A stretch of DNA of 64,000 nucleotides from Saccharum officinarum. Lineage: Eukaryota > Streptophyta > Magnoliopsida > Poales > Poaceae. The notes beneath the pieces were generated by a model. It was given only the letters and a program-made list of their open reading frames with translations. It ran no database searches and was not told where the DNA came from. Position 1 is the stretch's first letter, and every line of letters begins with the position of its first letter. Shown one piece after another: positions 11,324 through 22,831 of this stretch. Where the stretch lies: positions 8,779,451 through 8,843,450 of the forward strand of contig CM036209.1 of assembly GCA_020631735.1 (NCBI GenBank), written 5' to 3'. Position numbers and translations under genes: made by a program.

Positions 11324-11934
11324 CCGATTCGTCCTCGACCGGTCTTCTCTCACCCGCACGCGCTTCCGCCGCCGCCTTGCCCTATTCGCCGTCTCGCCGT
11401 TTCCGCCGGCCCCTCACCGTCTTCCCTGCCGCCGGCGACCTCCTGTCGTGCACGCGCCGCCCCTTCCTCGCCCGCACGCGCTCGCCGCTCGCGCACTGCT
11501 CGCTGCCGCACCCGCGCCACCCGCAGCCGCACCCACGCCCGACGCTGCTGCGCCGCGCGCCACCGCCGCCGGCAAGCCGTCCAACCTCGCCGTGCACCTC
11601 GCCAGCAGTAGCCGCAGCTCCCCCGTGCCAACCCTAGCTCATCTCTCGTCCTTCGGCCGTTTTTCCTTTTCTAGGTCTTGCCCTCTCCCCTGCCTAGGGT
11701 TTTGACCTAACTCTAGGGTTAGTCGGACGATCGTTCGTCGACGGTTTCAGTCACGCGTCGTCTTCTTCGCGAGGTTGGTTCGCGTCACCCTATTCTCCTT
11801 GCTAGGGTTTGCCGTAACTGTTTCTTTTTCAATCCTAATTATACCTTGTTTCGGCAAATCAGAGCTCGTTCGGCGATTTCAGGAATCTCGCAATCTAGGT
11901 CACCTTACCCTGTCAATCATCTCGTCGATCCGAG

Positions 11935-12045
11935 GTAGCTTCACGTTTCGATTCATATCGTATCTCATATGCTTGCTATCTCTAGGATTCGTACCTTTTA
12001 GCTATATATGTGTTTATAGTAGATCTCTCTATTCCGTCTTTGCAG
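11935..12045 (+). other. Predicted 111-nt intron in the ORF3 leader
   Basis: Donor gatccgag|gtagct and acceptor gtctttgcag|cgag around a T-rich segment. Element 2 has the same donor (gtcgag|gtagct) and an acceptor (cgtttcag) 116 nt apart in the same place although the sequence between has diverged, which supports function. Confidence 0.6.
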
Positions 12046-12174
12046 CGAGTCTGTTGTGTGTCAGGGTGAGATCAGTTTGCTAAATCCGAGGCCAAGCCTG
12101 CGGATACGGATTGAGGCCAAGCCTCTTGAGTGACAGTTCATCATCTTACAGAGGTTCTCAGTCACTGTGTCAGC

Positions 12175-14639
12175 ATGGTGCGTTGCAAGAACGCCGGTGG
12201 TGCTCCTGGTGACGGGAACGACAGTCCCCTCGTCGGTCTGAGATTGCACGTGGGAAGCGTGTCAAGGTCTTGGCCAGAAAGAAGAAGAAGACACTCACAG
12301 AGGCAGAGATTGCTCAGGCCGTAGCAGATGCAGCAGAGCAGGCAGAGAGAGGTGGCAGGAGCAGTGGCATACGCATAGGCGAGCGTCGCTTTCATCTTGA
12401 AGGTCGACAGCTCGGCACAGAGGCCACTGAGGGCACTGAGGATACTAGAGCTGCAGAGGATATGTCAGTTGATCCACCCACAGAGACCACAGAGGCTCCA
12501 GAGGCTACAGCAGATACAGAGGAGCAGCCAGCTCAGTCTCCAGTACGTCGCCGCTCCACACGCGCCCGTACTCAGGTATCTCCTAGGCCAGAGGGTCAGC
12601 GACGTGGAGCACGTCCTCCTCCCAGAGCTAGAGGTTCACCCCCGGTCGAGCACTTTGACTTGAGGGGTGCTACAGCACGTCAGGTGCAAGGGTTGAGGTT
12701 CGTGGAGGTCAGTCGGTGGTTTCCACCTGTGAGGGATCCCAGAGCTTCAGAAGGATTCTATACCCCTCTTCAGGAGGATTTCTACAGAGCTCTAGTTGAC
12801 AGCGGTATTGCTTTCCGACCACAGAGGGTCTGTCGACTTGAGTCACTAGTCGAGGTTGTGGGAGAGCAGCTACGTCCGCACCTGTCCTTTCTGCCAGGCT
12901 TGTCAGATCTTCTTGGACGGACAGGTGCATACTGCGGCACATGGGTCAGAGAGTTTTATGCTTCACTATGGATTGATCCTGCCCATGATTTCATTCACTT
13001 TGCATTCTGAGGCCGCGATCACCGCCTATACAGCAGCAGAGTGCGGGAGATTCTCAGACTCCCAGCTTTTGACACAAAGATACATCAGCTGTGTTATGGT
13101 CAGACTCCTCCTCCGAGACGCCCTCACGGCGGGACAGTGCCACCTACCGACTTGGTTCGACCCTGCTTCCGTGAGCCTTTTGGCGAAGGTTCTCGACGCA
13201 CGCCCGCCAGTTTGACTCCACTGGCCAGAGTTTTGGATGCTATAGTCAGACGCACACTTCTTCCCAGACTTGGCTACAGAGAGGGACTGACTCGGATGCA
13301 GTTATGGGTTGTTCACCACCTCCTCTCACAGACACGGTTTGATATATGGAATCTCATACTTAGTGAGATGGAGGACACCATAGCTGAGGGCTTCAAGGGT
13401 AATCGTCAGCTGCCCTATGCACACTGGATCTGCTTCCTTATCAGATCATCTATTCAGCTGCCAGCAGAGATCCGAGCTGAGATATCAGATACTACCACTG
13501 CTTTTCCTGAGTATGATATCCGTCAGCTTTGGACGTCAGTTACCAGAGATCAGGCCCCAGTGCCAGGACAGCGTGTGCGACCTGAGGTTCCTGAGACAGC
13601 AGCTGAGCAGGACGCCACAGTTGATGAGCTTGCAGAGGCAGAGCTTGCAGATCTTGACGCTCAGCCTGCTGACCCTCCTGAGGATGGGACATCTGACAGC
13701 ACTGATGAGGACTACCAGCCCATCCCCAGGTACCGGTCTCCTCGGTCCCACGACCACGAGGCCGGTGGCTCTAGTTCAGCCTCCCGCACAGACCCAGCCA
13801 TGGTGGCAATTCTTGAGAGGTTGACCCAGGCACAGGAGCAACAGCAACAGCAAATACAGCGACAGGCTCAGGACACAGCTGCAGCATTTGCACAGATTCA
13901 GGCTCGTCAGGACGAGTTTCAGCGTCAGCAGCTTGAAATCCAGAGGCAGCAAGTCGAAATGCAGCGACAGCAGTATGAGATTCAGCGACAGACTGCAGCT
14001 AGTCAGCAGCAATACTTGGACCTCCTGCGCCACCTAGTCACGGTTGGGGTTCCTCCGCCTACTTCCGTCCTGACTTCAACTTTACCAGCTTCTGATCCAT
14101 CGAGTCAGGGACAGCCGGGTCACCAGTTCACATCTCCACAGCGGCAGGTTCCCCAGTCTTTCCAGTCCCCGAGCTTCACTCCTATTCACATGGGGTTTAC
14201 ACCATCAGACCAGCCTCGCCCTCACCTCCTGACAGGCACATCTTTCGGTGATTTCAGTGCTACCTACAGCGAGTTCACTGGTCAGCCGACGCCCTCGCAT
14301 ACTACAGTTGCTACTTCTTCAGGGTTGTCAGCTTCAGAGGCAGCTATTCCTCCTGCAACAGGAACTGGTACTACAGAGACTCTACCTTCGTCAGTTGCCT
14401 CCACAGATCCTCCTGCTACTGGCTCGCTACAGGCTCAGGTCACTCAGACGGATCCTATCATTACTACTACGACAGTACCTGTTCCTGCCGTTCAGACCCA
14501 GACAGTTACACAGCCACATGCTTCATCAGAGGGTCAGCCAGATAGCTCAGATTCCGAGGGCGATTCTCTACACTTCATGATTACTCCGCGCACCTCGGCA
14601 CCCGACACGACTCCGTCTGTCCCCCCATCAGATCCTTAG
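12175..14639 (+). pseudogene. ORF3 of element 1: protein of unknown function downstream of pol
   Basis: ATG 12175 starts MVRCKNAGGAPGDG, shared with element 2. A one-base deletion near 12231 shifts the frame; the open frame then runs 12270-13010, ends at an in-frame TGA (13008-13010; AGA in element 2), and continues in phase to TAG at 14637-14639, about 820 codons in all. Seen: a basic N-terminus (ARKKKKTLTEAE), a Thr/Glu/Pro-rich spacer, a globular region (about 12650-13540) with VREFYASLWIDP and LPYAHWICFLI, an acidic linker, a Gln-rich coiled coil of QRQQ-type heptads (about 13800-14030), and a Ser/Thr/Pro-rich tail. The VREFYASL region recalls the 'putative plant transposon protein' domain, from memory. 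No signal peptide or clear membrane segment, so it is not an obvious envelope-like protein. Function unknown. Confidence 0.75.
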
Positions 14640-14664
14640 ATTAGTTTTTTTTTTTTTGGCGCTT

Positions 14665-14706
14665 GATGCCAAAGGGGGAGAGAGAGTAGTTTCAGGGGGA
14701 GATTTG
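14665..14706 (+). other. Upstream polypurine tracts of element 1
   Basis: Two purine runs (aaagggggagagagag and tcagggggagat) about 400 bp before the LTR-proximal tract. Multiple polypurine tracts are a Sirevirus trait; element 2 has the same pair at about 50355-50395. Confidence 0.65.
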
Positions 14707-14709
14707 AGA

Positions 14710-15079
14710 GTTGTTTTTTCGTTTTTTCCTGTGTGCTACATTCATGCATCATGTTTATTTTTCAGTCATTGCATTCGTGTGACATGTCGTTGTGAGATAA
14801 ACCTTGAGTCTTAATGTTTTATCCTGTTAGTGTTATCTCTTGTCACCATTGTTAATTATAGCTCTAAGGTTGTGCTTCCGTGCCCTACTCCGATAAATTA
14901 TGAGCTATATCCGTTTGTGTACTAACGCCTTTTGTCTTATCTTATGAGTACACTCTTTTGGCTTGGGACACATAAGCATTTCCTTTCTCTTCTCTACTTA
15001 TTGCTTGTTGCTTATGTGAACCATGCATGTTCAAAAACCTCAACTCAAATCTTTCATATCTGAGTGTTGTCATCAATCA
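14710..15079 (+). other. 3' untranslated stretch of element 1
   Basis: AT-rich, no ORF or motif recognised, between the two sets of polypurine tracts. Confidence 0.5.
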
Positions 15080-15095
15080 CCAAAAAGGGGGAGAT
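15080..15095 (+). other. LTR-adjacent polypurine tract
   Basis: caaaaagggggagat ends exactly at the 3' LTR, as expected for the plus-strand primer of reverse transcription. Confidence 0.85.
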
Positions 15096-16701
15096 TGAAA
15101 GCATCTAGGCCCCGAGGTTTGGTTTCGGCAATTGATGACAACGCTTTATTACCATGACTAACGTGTGTTTTGCAGAAACTTTGGTAAGTTAGGTCATGGA
15201 GGTTTTAACTGCTTTGGGCACCATGGTATTCATGCCCCTTGATGGAAATCGTTTCGGTTTTCAAAAGAGTGACGTCAAGATTAAGGACGGTTAGTTCCGG
15301 ATGTCGAGGTGTTGAGAGACATTTGGAATAGTCGTTAGGATCTTCGTTTTTCTCTTTTGGCCGTACTATAAAGGGGGGCATGAGCGGGTAGCTTGACCTA
15401 GGCGAGTCCTATGTTTAGGTGTGGTGCACACTTGTTAAACTTGGCGCTAGGCAGCTCTAAAATAGCTCAAACTTCAGTTGGGAGCAACTTGGTTGAAGTT
15501 GTAACACTTTTCGGAGAGTTTCGGGTCATTTTCCCGTGACCGGACGCGGTCCTCGGCATGACCGGACACGTCCGGTCAGTTCAGTTCCGCGGCTGGGGTT
15601 TCAGCTCTGAGCACCGGACGCGGTCCTCGCGAGGACCGGACGCGGTGGTCAGAAGTCAACACGTGTCACTTAAGGGAAACACCCGATCGGACGCGACCTG
15701 GGTGTGATCGGCGCGTCCGGTCATAGTCCAGTAAGGTCCTGAGACGACCGGACGCGTCCGGTCATCACCGATCGGACGCGGTCGCGCGTCCGGTGCGAGT
15801 ACAGTAAGCTCCACGCACGATCGGACGCGTCCGGTCACCCCTGACCGGTGCGTCCGGTCATTTAGGTGTTTTTCGGTTTTTGACCGTTACGAGCGACCGG
15901 CGCGTCCGGTCAGTACGACCGGCGCGTCCGGTCAGCTCGAGTTTTGCTGAGTCAGCAGGTAACGGTTCGTTTCGTCTGTGGGGTGTATAAATACATCCCC
16001 ACCACCTCTTTTAGAGGTCTCTTGCTCATTTGATCAGCTGATAAACACCTTTGGAGTGCAAGATAGTGCAAGAGCACTAGTGAGGATAGAGATTTGAGAA
16101 TCAAAGCCTGAGAGTTCCTCACTAGCGATTAAAGAGTAACAAGTGTGCATCCACTTTCTCATTTAGGCTCGTAGAGGTCAAGTGAGAGTTCTAGCTTGTT
16201 ACTCTTGGTGATCGCCATCACCTAGACGGCTTGGTGGTGATTGGGAGTTTGGTGTTCATCCGGCGGAGCTTGTGGATGACCCAACTCATCTTGTGAGCGG
16301 TTGTGGGTGATTCACCGCGACGGAGTGTCAAAGAATCAACCCGTAGAGAGCACTTGATCCTTGCGCGGATCAAGGGGGAGCGACACCCTTGCGCGGGTGC
16401 TCCAACGAGGACTAGTGGGGAGTGGCGACTCTCCGATACCTCGGAAAAACATCGCCGTGTTCCTTGCCCCTTTACATTCAAGCATTTACTTTCTCGTATT
16501 TACTTACATTGCTTGTTTACATTCCTAGACTTGCCATGCTAGACTAGGATTGGAAACTAGGGTGCAAAACTTTGTATCGGTAGACTCTCTAGGAACACAA
16601 GTAGACACTAGGGGTGAATTCCAGCTTGTAGGATTTATTCCTTGCATTTATTTTTTAGAAAAGCCCAATTCACCCCCCTCTTGGGCATCTTGATCCTTTC
16701 A
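15096..16701 (+). repeat. 3' LTR of element 1
   Basis: 1,606 bp, TGAAAGC...CCTTTCA, about 99.5% identical to the 5' LTR, with its own palindrome cluster (15536-15936) and TATA box (15986-15993). Ends at 16701 before gaatg. Confidence 0.96.
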
Positions 16702-16794
16702 GAATGCATATGGACTAATTGATAATTGACCAAAATAAAATATGTCGCAACCACATATAGATTACTTGGTAGCTATATGGCTACTAGGCAAGAG

Positions 16795-16828
16795 AATAAA
16801 ATAAAATAAAATAAAATAAAATAAAATA
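16795..16828 (+). repeat. (AAAAT)n microsatellite
   Basis: About six perfect aaaat units. Confidence 0.9.
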
Positions 16829-16840
16829 GAAAGAAGCATA

Positions 16841-17089
16841 CTCCCTTTGTCCCAAAAGAGTGTCACTATGAGATTCATACGGTCAAACTTTATTAAATTT
16901 GACTAGGTTTGTAGAAATATTGGCAACATTTGTATCTTTAAATAAATTTATTATAAAAATATATTGAGCGATCTATCTAATGATGTCAATTATAAACCGT
17001 AACTATTAATATTTTTTAATATATATTCGGTCAACGTTGAAAGTGTTTGACTTCTCAGATAATGATATTCTTTCTTGAACGGAAGAGAG
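16841..17089. mobile_element. Stowaway-like MITE
   Basis: Starts CTCCCTTTGTCCCAAAAG and ends with the imperfect inverse (...cttgaacggaagagag). TA lies at both edges (16839-16840, 17090-17091). Stowaway elements have CTCCCTCCGT ends and TA target duplications. 249 bp, AT-rich, non-coding. Confidence 0.75.
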
Positions 17090-17124
17090 TACTATTCTAG
17101 TTAGTTGCGCATATATGATAAATA

Positions 17125-17286
17125 CTCTTTCAGTTCTAATTTATAGGTTTTGGCTCTTGTAGATATGTATTTTTTATTATATATTTAGACATATATAATA
17201 TCTATTAGGTGTATAGTAAAAGCTATTGTATTTTTTAAAAAAAAACTAAAATGATCTCGGGGGGCTATAGTTTGGGACAGAGGCAG
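17125..17286. mobile_element. Second Stowaway-like MITE
   Basis: Left end ctctttcagttctaattta, right end tagtttgggacagaggcag (inverse ctgcctctgtcccaaacta), TA on both sides. About 162 bp. Confidence 0.6.
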
Positions 17287-17288
17287 TA

Positions 17289-17779
17289 CGACATGCCCTC
17301 AAATTCGCTCACCAACTTGTGTCAGTGCACGGGCAAGGATTAAAAGACTGGTGCAGCAAAACTGCTGCTGGTTTTGAACACGCTGACGCGGTTAGATCTG
17401 GGATGAGTCATCATTTGATTGGACCGACCGACATGAGCGTACGACGGTGCGTGGGCAGCCATATGCATGCTGCCCTCGCCTCCCTCTTCTGCTGCAGGCG
17501 CAGGCCCCTCCAAGATTTCATCATGAGAGATTTCATCATACTGATCTGATCTCCTGACCCTAGCCAGATCACAATTCTTCATCACTGTGCGTGCAGCGTG
17601 ATACTATACCACCACACCAGTATGGAATGTTGATCGCATTCTATCAGATACAGTAATCAGGTTCAGAGAGCGATTGGGCATCGCCGCCGTACTTGACAAA
17701 AACAGAACATTGGATTCAGACCACATGGTACTACAGCCTACAGCAGACGTACATGAATAGAACTGTGCTAGCATTCCCA
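17289..17779. other. Unassigned sequence
   Basis: Mixed composition, no convincing ORF or repeat. Confidence 0.4.
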
Positions 17780-18016
17780 GGCCTTGTTCTCTTCTCTTCC
17801 AAATTCAAAGTTTTTTCACTCTCTCACCATCATATCAAATTTTGGACATGGAGTATTAAATGTTGGTAAAAAAAATAACTAATTGCACAGTTTGGTAATA
17901 AATCACGAGACGAATCTTTTATGCCTAATTAGTCCATGATTAGACATTAATTGTCAAATATAAACGAAAGTGCTACAGTAACTAAAGTTGAAAAATTTTA
18001 CAATCTAAGCAAGGCC
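17780..18016. mobile_element. GGCCTTGTT-type MITE (probably Harbinger-derived)
   Basis: Left end ggccttgttctcttctctt, right end gcaaggcc, with the family core cacgagacgaatctttta and cgaaagtgctacagta. CCA flanks both sides (17777-17779, 18017-18019). Same family as 22300-22531; ends resemble those of the Harbinger element at 36984. Confidence 0.7.
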
Positions 18017-18485
18017 CCAGTTACAAGCTGACAAGATGGCGACTGATCATGCTGCTGTTAAAGAAGAATTTTTACATGTGTCCTGAATAAGACAGATGCT
18101 GCATCAGTTAATCTTCAGTGCACAAAACCATGCCATTTTCAAATGCTCTCATCACATGTAGCAAATCCTCTTATCCTATTTGTTGATGCCAACAACAGGG
18201 TACTAGCCTTTTGCAAATGCATTGCTGCTGTCATCTCTCTTGTGGTATACATATCCCATATACCACGGTGTGCTGTTTTTGACCATGAATACTGAATGAA
18301 CAAAGTGTGTTTTTTCTTTCCACCAACAAACCCGAATGATTTCTCTTATCTACGCGAAACCCCTCAAATCTACTAACCTACAACAGCAACAGCCATCCAC
18401 CACCAGTGTGCTTGTTTCTCGTTTTAACACGTACTTGTTCACCCTGCGGAGTACGGACTGCAGAGCAGAGGCGCCAAAGCAGCTG
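18017..18485 (-). other. Probable 3' UTR and downstream region of the RING-H2 gene
   Basis: Non-coding sequence directly downstream (minus) of the RING-H2 stop; no repeat recognised. The transcript end cannot be placed. Confidence 0.35.
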
Positions 18486-21411
18486 CTATTTGCAGGGTCC
18501 TAGCTGGGTAGATCTGTCCACCTGCTTTCTTATTGTTTGGCTGTTATTCTCAGGAGGGGGGTTAGCTTCAGGCAACGGCAAGTTGTTAGCCCCATCCACT
18601 GATGGACCAGATACAACCTGATTCTCCTGGTCGGGCTCATGTCTAGGAGCCACCTCTGATGCCCTTGATGAGTGCCCACTGCTGACAAACAGGCAGCGGC
18701 ATGGATCTGATCTCGACGATTCAGGAGAGCTTGGAGGGCTTATCACTATGCTGGATAGTGGAGGAGGAGGAGGAGGAGGAGGAGGAGGAGGAGGTGCAGT
18801 GTGTTCGCTTTCAGGGTTATCAAGCACAAGCAGTGAGATTCTACAGACCGGGCAGGTCGAATTCTGCTCCAGCCACAAATCGATACAGGCCATGTGGAAA
18901 TTATGGCTGCAGTAAGGCAGAATGCGTAGCAAGTCTTTCTCTTCGTATTCTGCAAGACAAATGACGCACCTGCCAATACAAACAAAGATGGTTCAGTTCC
19001 AAGGATAGCAAAATAGGCAGTGGCTAAATATATGAAAAGAAAAAAGGAATCTCAGTAAGAAGAGTTACTGAAATTAGACATGTCAAACAACAGGGTGTCA
19101 CCATTTTCACTTTTGATGCAACAGAAGGATGCGAAGGATAATTATTCATGCTTAAGAAAGGTAACACCATAGCCTCAGACTGAAACTACTATCGTACAGT
19201 TTACCATCTGAATGGTTTGTTGCTTATGTAAATTCAGTATAAGTAAGAAACTAAAGATGCAAATATGATAGCCAATTTGTGCGGACTAAATGAGAAATGA
19301 GGCACAAACCTGAAAACTATTGGGATGACACATCTACTTCATACCATTACAAAATCTTCATATTTATGTTTGATGTTCATGTTTCAATCAATCAAGAACC
19401 GATAGTAACTGCTTCGCATTCAGCCAGAGGACTTGTTAACCCAGTCCCTGTTTACCTTTCATCAAGCACAGGTGAGGTTAGACTACCTGATAACAATGTT
19501 TCATCATTCGTCTCTATCATCTTCAGGGACCAGTTACACATCCATACCCCCATACTGATTTGATCGATCAAGTAGTCTTAGCTGTCCACTGTCCAGTAAC
19601 GATGCAAGCTGAGGGGCTTAATGATTCAATTGTCGATATCCAGCACCAGAAGAGCATAATAGGCAAGGCACTGGTACTAATTAATAGCACTATTTTCTCT
19701 ATGTAGACACCGAAATCCTCAAGGACAAAGCACCAAAATCTTCGAGGACAACTTCGATGGTACTGAAAATGTAATAAATTCCTCAATGGCAACCTTTTCG
19801 GTACCAAAAGGCTACCTCCCAATGGGGGTGGCGCTTCATGATTTTTCAGTAACACTAAGCAAGAACAGGCATGACAAAGGGCTTTATGATTTCTCAGTAA
19901 CACTAATCAAGCAAAGGCTTGGCAAAGGGCTTCATGATTTCTCAGTAACACTAACCAAGCATAGGGCTTGGCAAAGGGCTTCATGATTTTTGAGTAGGGG
20001 CTCCATGATTTCTCAGCAACACTAAGCAGCAAGCACAGGCTTAGCAAAGGGCTTCATGATTGATCAGTAACATTAACAAACACAGGCTTGGCAAAGGGCT
20101 TTATGATTTTCCAGAAACATATTGGCAAAGGGCAACATCGAAGATGTTGGGGGGTAAACACCTAACACAGTGCACCAGTAGAGATTCAGGCATCAGGCAA
20201 TATGCTGGTATTAGCAAACAGCAAGTACGTTTTAATCATGATTTCTCCATAAGTTCCTTTCTGAAACATTGAATTATGAAATTAGCTCGAGGCGTCCGCA
20301 TCATTTGCATACGACTAGGACCCTGCAGAACTTGTATTAGCCTATACTACCATATACAGTCTCCAACCAACTTCTCATTGAAAACAACAACAATAAGAAC
20401 CTAGCCTTGCACCCAGAATAGCAAGAATTCCACATTTACTGATTATCCTCTAGACCTGTAGTACTCTCTGAGAGAACACCGACCGAACATGACAGCGAAT
20501 ATATCCAGAAGAACCCAACTAAGCACTGACAGCGACACGGGGATGAACCAGGGCACCCCATTTCCAATCCGATCCCTTCCTTCCACCCCGGAACAGATCC
20601 CCGGCGGTGGGGCCCGGCCGTCCTCCCCCGACTCCTCCGACGGCCGGCCGGCCGGTCTCGCAGGTACGCTACGCTAGTTGCGGCATCCCGATCCACAAAC
20701 CACCAGTGAATCCTACCGGCGGGCAGAAACGTGCGCGATCGGGTAACGACGGCTCTGCTGCAAGCCTGCTACCGCAATCCCCTCCCTCCCTCGCAGTTGG
20801 GCAGTCTCTAGTGGCGACTGGTGAACTAGGCCACCGTGCGCCGGCAAGCAATAGCAGGCTCCACTTGTTGTACCCCCAGCAACGGCAACCCCACCGAACC
20901 GCACGCGAAAGCAGGAGCGCGGTGGGTTGGGTTGGATTCGAGGCTTGCGTTGCACGGGACGCGACAGCGGAGCGGTGGCGTGCGGGCACACATTGGAATC
21001 GCCCGCCGACCGTTCCAGAGCGTGGGCCGGAGGGAGGGAGGTGGGCGAATCGCCGTCGGCACAGTGGCATCATCAACCGAAAGGGAAGGGGAGGAGGACT
21101 TACTGGGAATCGTCGTCGGAGTCGGAGGCTTGTGCGGCGGCGTAGTAGGCGCGGGTGGGGAAGGCGGCGACGGCGGCGGGATCGAGGCCGGGGGAGGCGC
21201 CCGCCGCGGCGTGGAACGGGAACGGGTCGGGGTCGGCGTAGTAGTCGTGGGCGTAGTGCTGCGGGAGCGCGGGGGCGGCGCGGTGGGAGCGGGCCCCGCG
21301 GCGGCGGAGGAGCGCGCAGGCGAGGCGCGTGCAGACGAAGACGATGAAGAGCACGCTGAAGCAGAAGCCCGCCAGCGCTAGCGCCATGCTCGACGACATG
21401 CCGGACCCCAT
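18486..21411 (-). CDS. RING-H2 finger membrane protein, ATL-like E3 ubiquitin ligase (two exons)
   Basis: Predicted E3 ligase anchored in a membrane. Exon 1 is 21411-21104, exon 2 is 18969-18486; the donor (cca|gtaagt) and acceptor (ttggcag) join in frame to give 263 aa. Residues about 9-36 are one hydrophobic membrane span, 75-77 is GLD, the ATL-family signature, followed by AAFPT. Residues 104-145 form a RING-H2 finger: C104, C107, C123, H125, H128, C131, C142 and C145 are all present, with the usual W135 and P143. A polyproline run follows, encoded by a GGA/CCT microsatellite (about 18763-18795). The frame is open upstream to 21789, but 21411 is chosen because the membrane span follows it directly and the upstream part reads like a GC-rich leader. 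The 2.1-kb intron holds a tandem repeat. No sign of damage: the one convincing protein-coding host gene here. Substrate unknown. Confidence 0.85.
18762..18796 (+). repeat. (GGA)n microsatellite coding for polyproline in the RING-H2 gene
   Basis: About eleven GGA/GAG triplets on the plus strand, read as a Pro run on the minus strand. Likely length-polymorphic. Confidence 0.85.
19838..20130 (+). repeat. Tandem repeat of about 48 bp in the RING-H2 intron
   Basis: Six imperfect copies of a unit starting gggcttcatgatttctcag, followed by taacactaa and a ggcttggcaaa tail. Confidence 0.85.
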
Positions 21412-21800
21412 CGCCGGCTCGCCGCTCGCGCGGGGGGAGGGTGGGGTGGGGTGGTGGTGGCGCCGAGTGCGGGGTGTCGGGGGCGGACAACGCTCCCGGC
21501 TCCCCCCGGCTCTCCTCTCCGTTGCTGTTCGATTCGACTGCGGCGGTGTACTGTGGACCTGTGGGTGTGTGTGACTGTGTAATGCGGCGCTCCGCGCTCG
21601 GCTGCTGTGCCGTTGCGAACTGTTCCTGTTTCCTGCGTCGGGTTCGGGAATTCGGCGGGGGGTCAGTGGGTGGCAAGTGTGGCGGCACGCCTGCGCGGCG
21701 CACTCCTTTTTTTTATTTGGTAGGAGCAGGAGTATCTGGTGTGTGTGGGTCGGGACGGTGGGATGTGCCGCGACGCCGACGCGACCCACCAGCCGCCGTC
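21412..21800 (-). promoter_or_regulatory. Probable 5' UTR and promoter of the RING-H2 gene
   Basis: GC-rich sequence directly upstream of the ATG on the minus strand, with no clear TATA box. Inferred from position only. Confidence 0.35.
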
Positions 21801-22240
21801 GCGTGCGCCTACGGGCCTATCACCTAGTATTCGCCTATGTGCTGCATGTGCAGGCTGCAACGGACGGCGCTAGCGCGAATGTGCGATGCGTGCTGGATCG
21901 GAGGACGCACCGCACTGGCGCACTGGTACGTACAAGATACAATATACGATACGGTGGCGGTGGCATGGACCGACCATGGCTTTAGTAGACTTCAGCCATG
22001 GGACTTTAGTACCGCCGTATGTATGGGTATCTCTTCACAGCGCACAAGACAAGATAAGGAAGGAGACGAAGGCGAGCTCGTGAGCGTTCGTCAACTCAGG
22101 TACGGTACGCACGCAGGGGAATCGTTCGTCAACTCGCGTGCACGCACGCTTTTTCGTCGATGCCGCATGGATGAGCGAGCGAACGAGACGCTGCAGGGCG
22201 CCCAGGCCCATAGAGAGCGACGTGTGGTTGAAACAAGAGA
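21801..22240. other. Unassigned sequence
   Basis: No repeat family or convincing ORF recognised. Confidence 0.4.
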
Positions 22241-22691
22241 AGCGTTGGAAAATGTTCGGATACGATTAGGACCTGAGGAGTGAACACGGAAATGCAAACG
22301 GCGTATTTAGTTCCCAAAAATTTTCAAGATTTTTCGTCGTATCGAATTTTTGGACGCATGTATAAAACATTAAATATAGATAAAAAAATAAAACTAATTA
22401 CATAGTTTAGATGAAATTCACGAGACGAATCTTTTAAGTCTAATTAGACCATGATTGGATACTAATTATCAAATAACAACGAAAGTGCTACAGTTCCCTT
22501 TTCCAACAAATTTCACGAATTAAACGAAGCCAAAGCAGAAGCACATCGAAAGAAGCGCTTTGGAAATTGTTCGGATAGAGTTAGGACCACAAGAGTGACA
22601 AAAAACAAAAGAAACAAAACTAAAAAGCAAAAAAAAAAACAGAGAAGCTCTCTCGAAATTGTTCGGATTCGATTACGACCACAGCAATGAA
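22241..22691 (+). repeat. Three copies of a roughly 47-bp motif, two of them flanking a MITE
   Basis: Copies near 22238-22285, 22548-22598 and 22641-22692 share agaagc...gaaattgttcggat and cgattaggacca. The MITE at 22300-22531 lies between the first and second. Confidence 0.7.
22300..22531. mobile_element. GGC-TTTAGTT MITE (same family as 17780-18016)
   Basis: Left end ggcgtatttagttccc, right end aattaaacgaagcc, core cacgagacgaatctttta and cgaaagtgctacagt. A clean target duplication is not visible (aac versus aaa). Confidence 0.7.
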
Positions 22692-22831
22692 TGAACCCAC
22701 AAAAAAAGCAGCAGGAGTGCATGAACCAAAAAACATACTATATAAACAAAAAAAATCTGAAGGAGTGCATGAGCCAGCCAAAAAGCATATATAATATATT
22801 TACAAAAAAACCATACCAAACAGAAAAATTA

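Larger units (their letters stand above)
3213..16701 (+). mobile_element. Element 1: Sirevirus-type Ty1/Copia retrotransposon with an extra 3' ORF
   Basis: A 13,489-bp element: 5' LTR 3213-4816, primer site from 4817, gag, pol, a 1.7-kb spacer with an internal promoter-like region, ORF3, several polypurine tracts, 3' LTR 15096-16701. Sirevirus traits seen here are a gag with two zinc knuckles and a coiled coil, long LTRs with CpG-rich palindromes, and multiple polypurine tracts. The two LTRs differ by about 8 substitutions and 4 one-base indels over 1.6 kb (about 0.5%), so insertion was recent (roughly 0.2 My at 1.3e-8 per site per year). The right flank starts gaatg; the left flank is in the gap, so the TSD cannot be checked. 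Pol is intact, while gag and ORF3 each carry damage. Confidence 0.93.

Noticed and set aside
12175..14639. ORF3 as an envelope-like gene
   Set aside because: No signal peptide or convincing membrane span; the protein is basic, acidic and Gln-rich by turns with a coiled coil.
20607..21347. Long plus-strand ORFs opposite RING-H2 exon 1
   Set aside because: Arg/Gly-rich shadows caused by high GC content; the minus strand has a complete gene with domain and splice signals.
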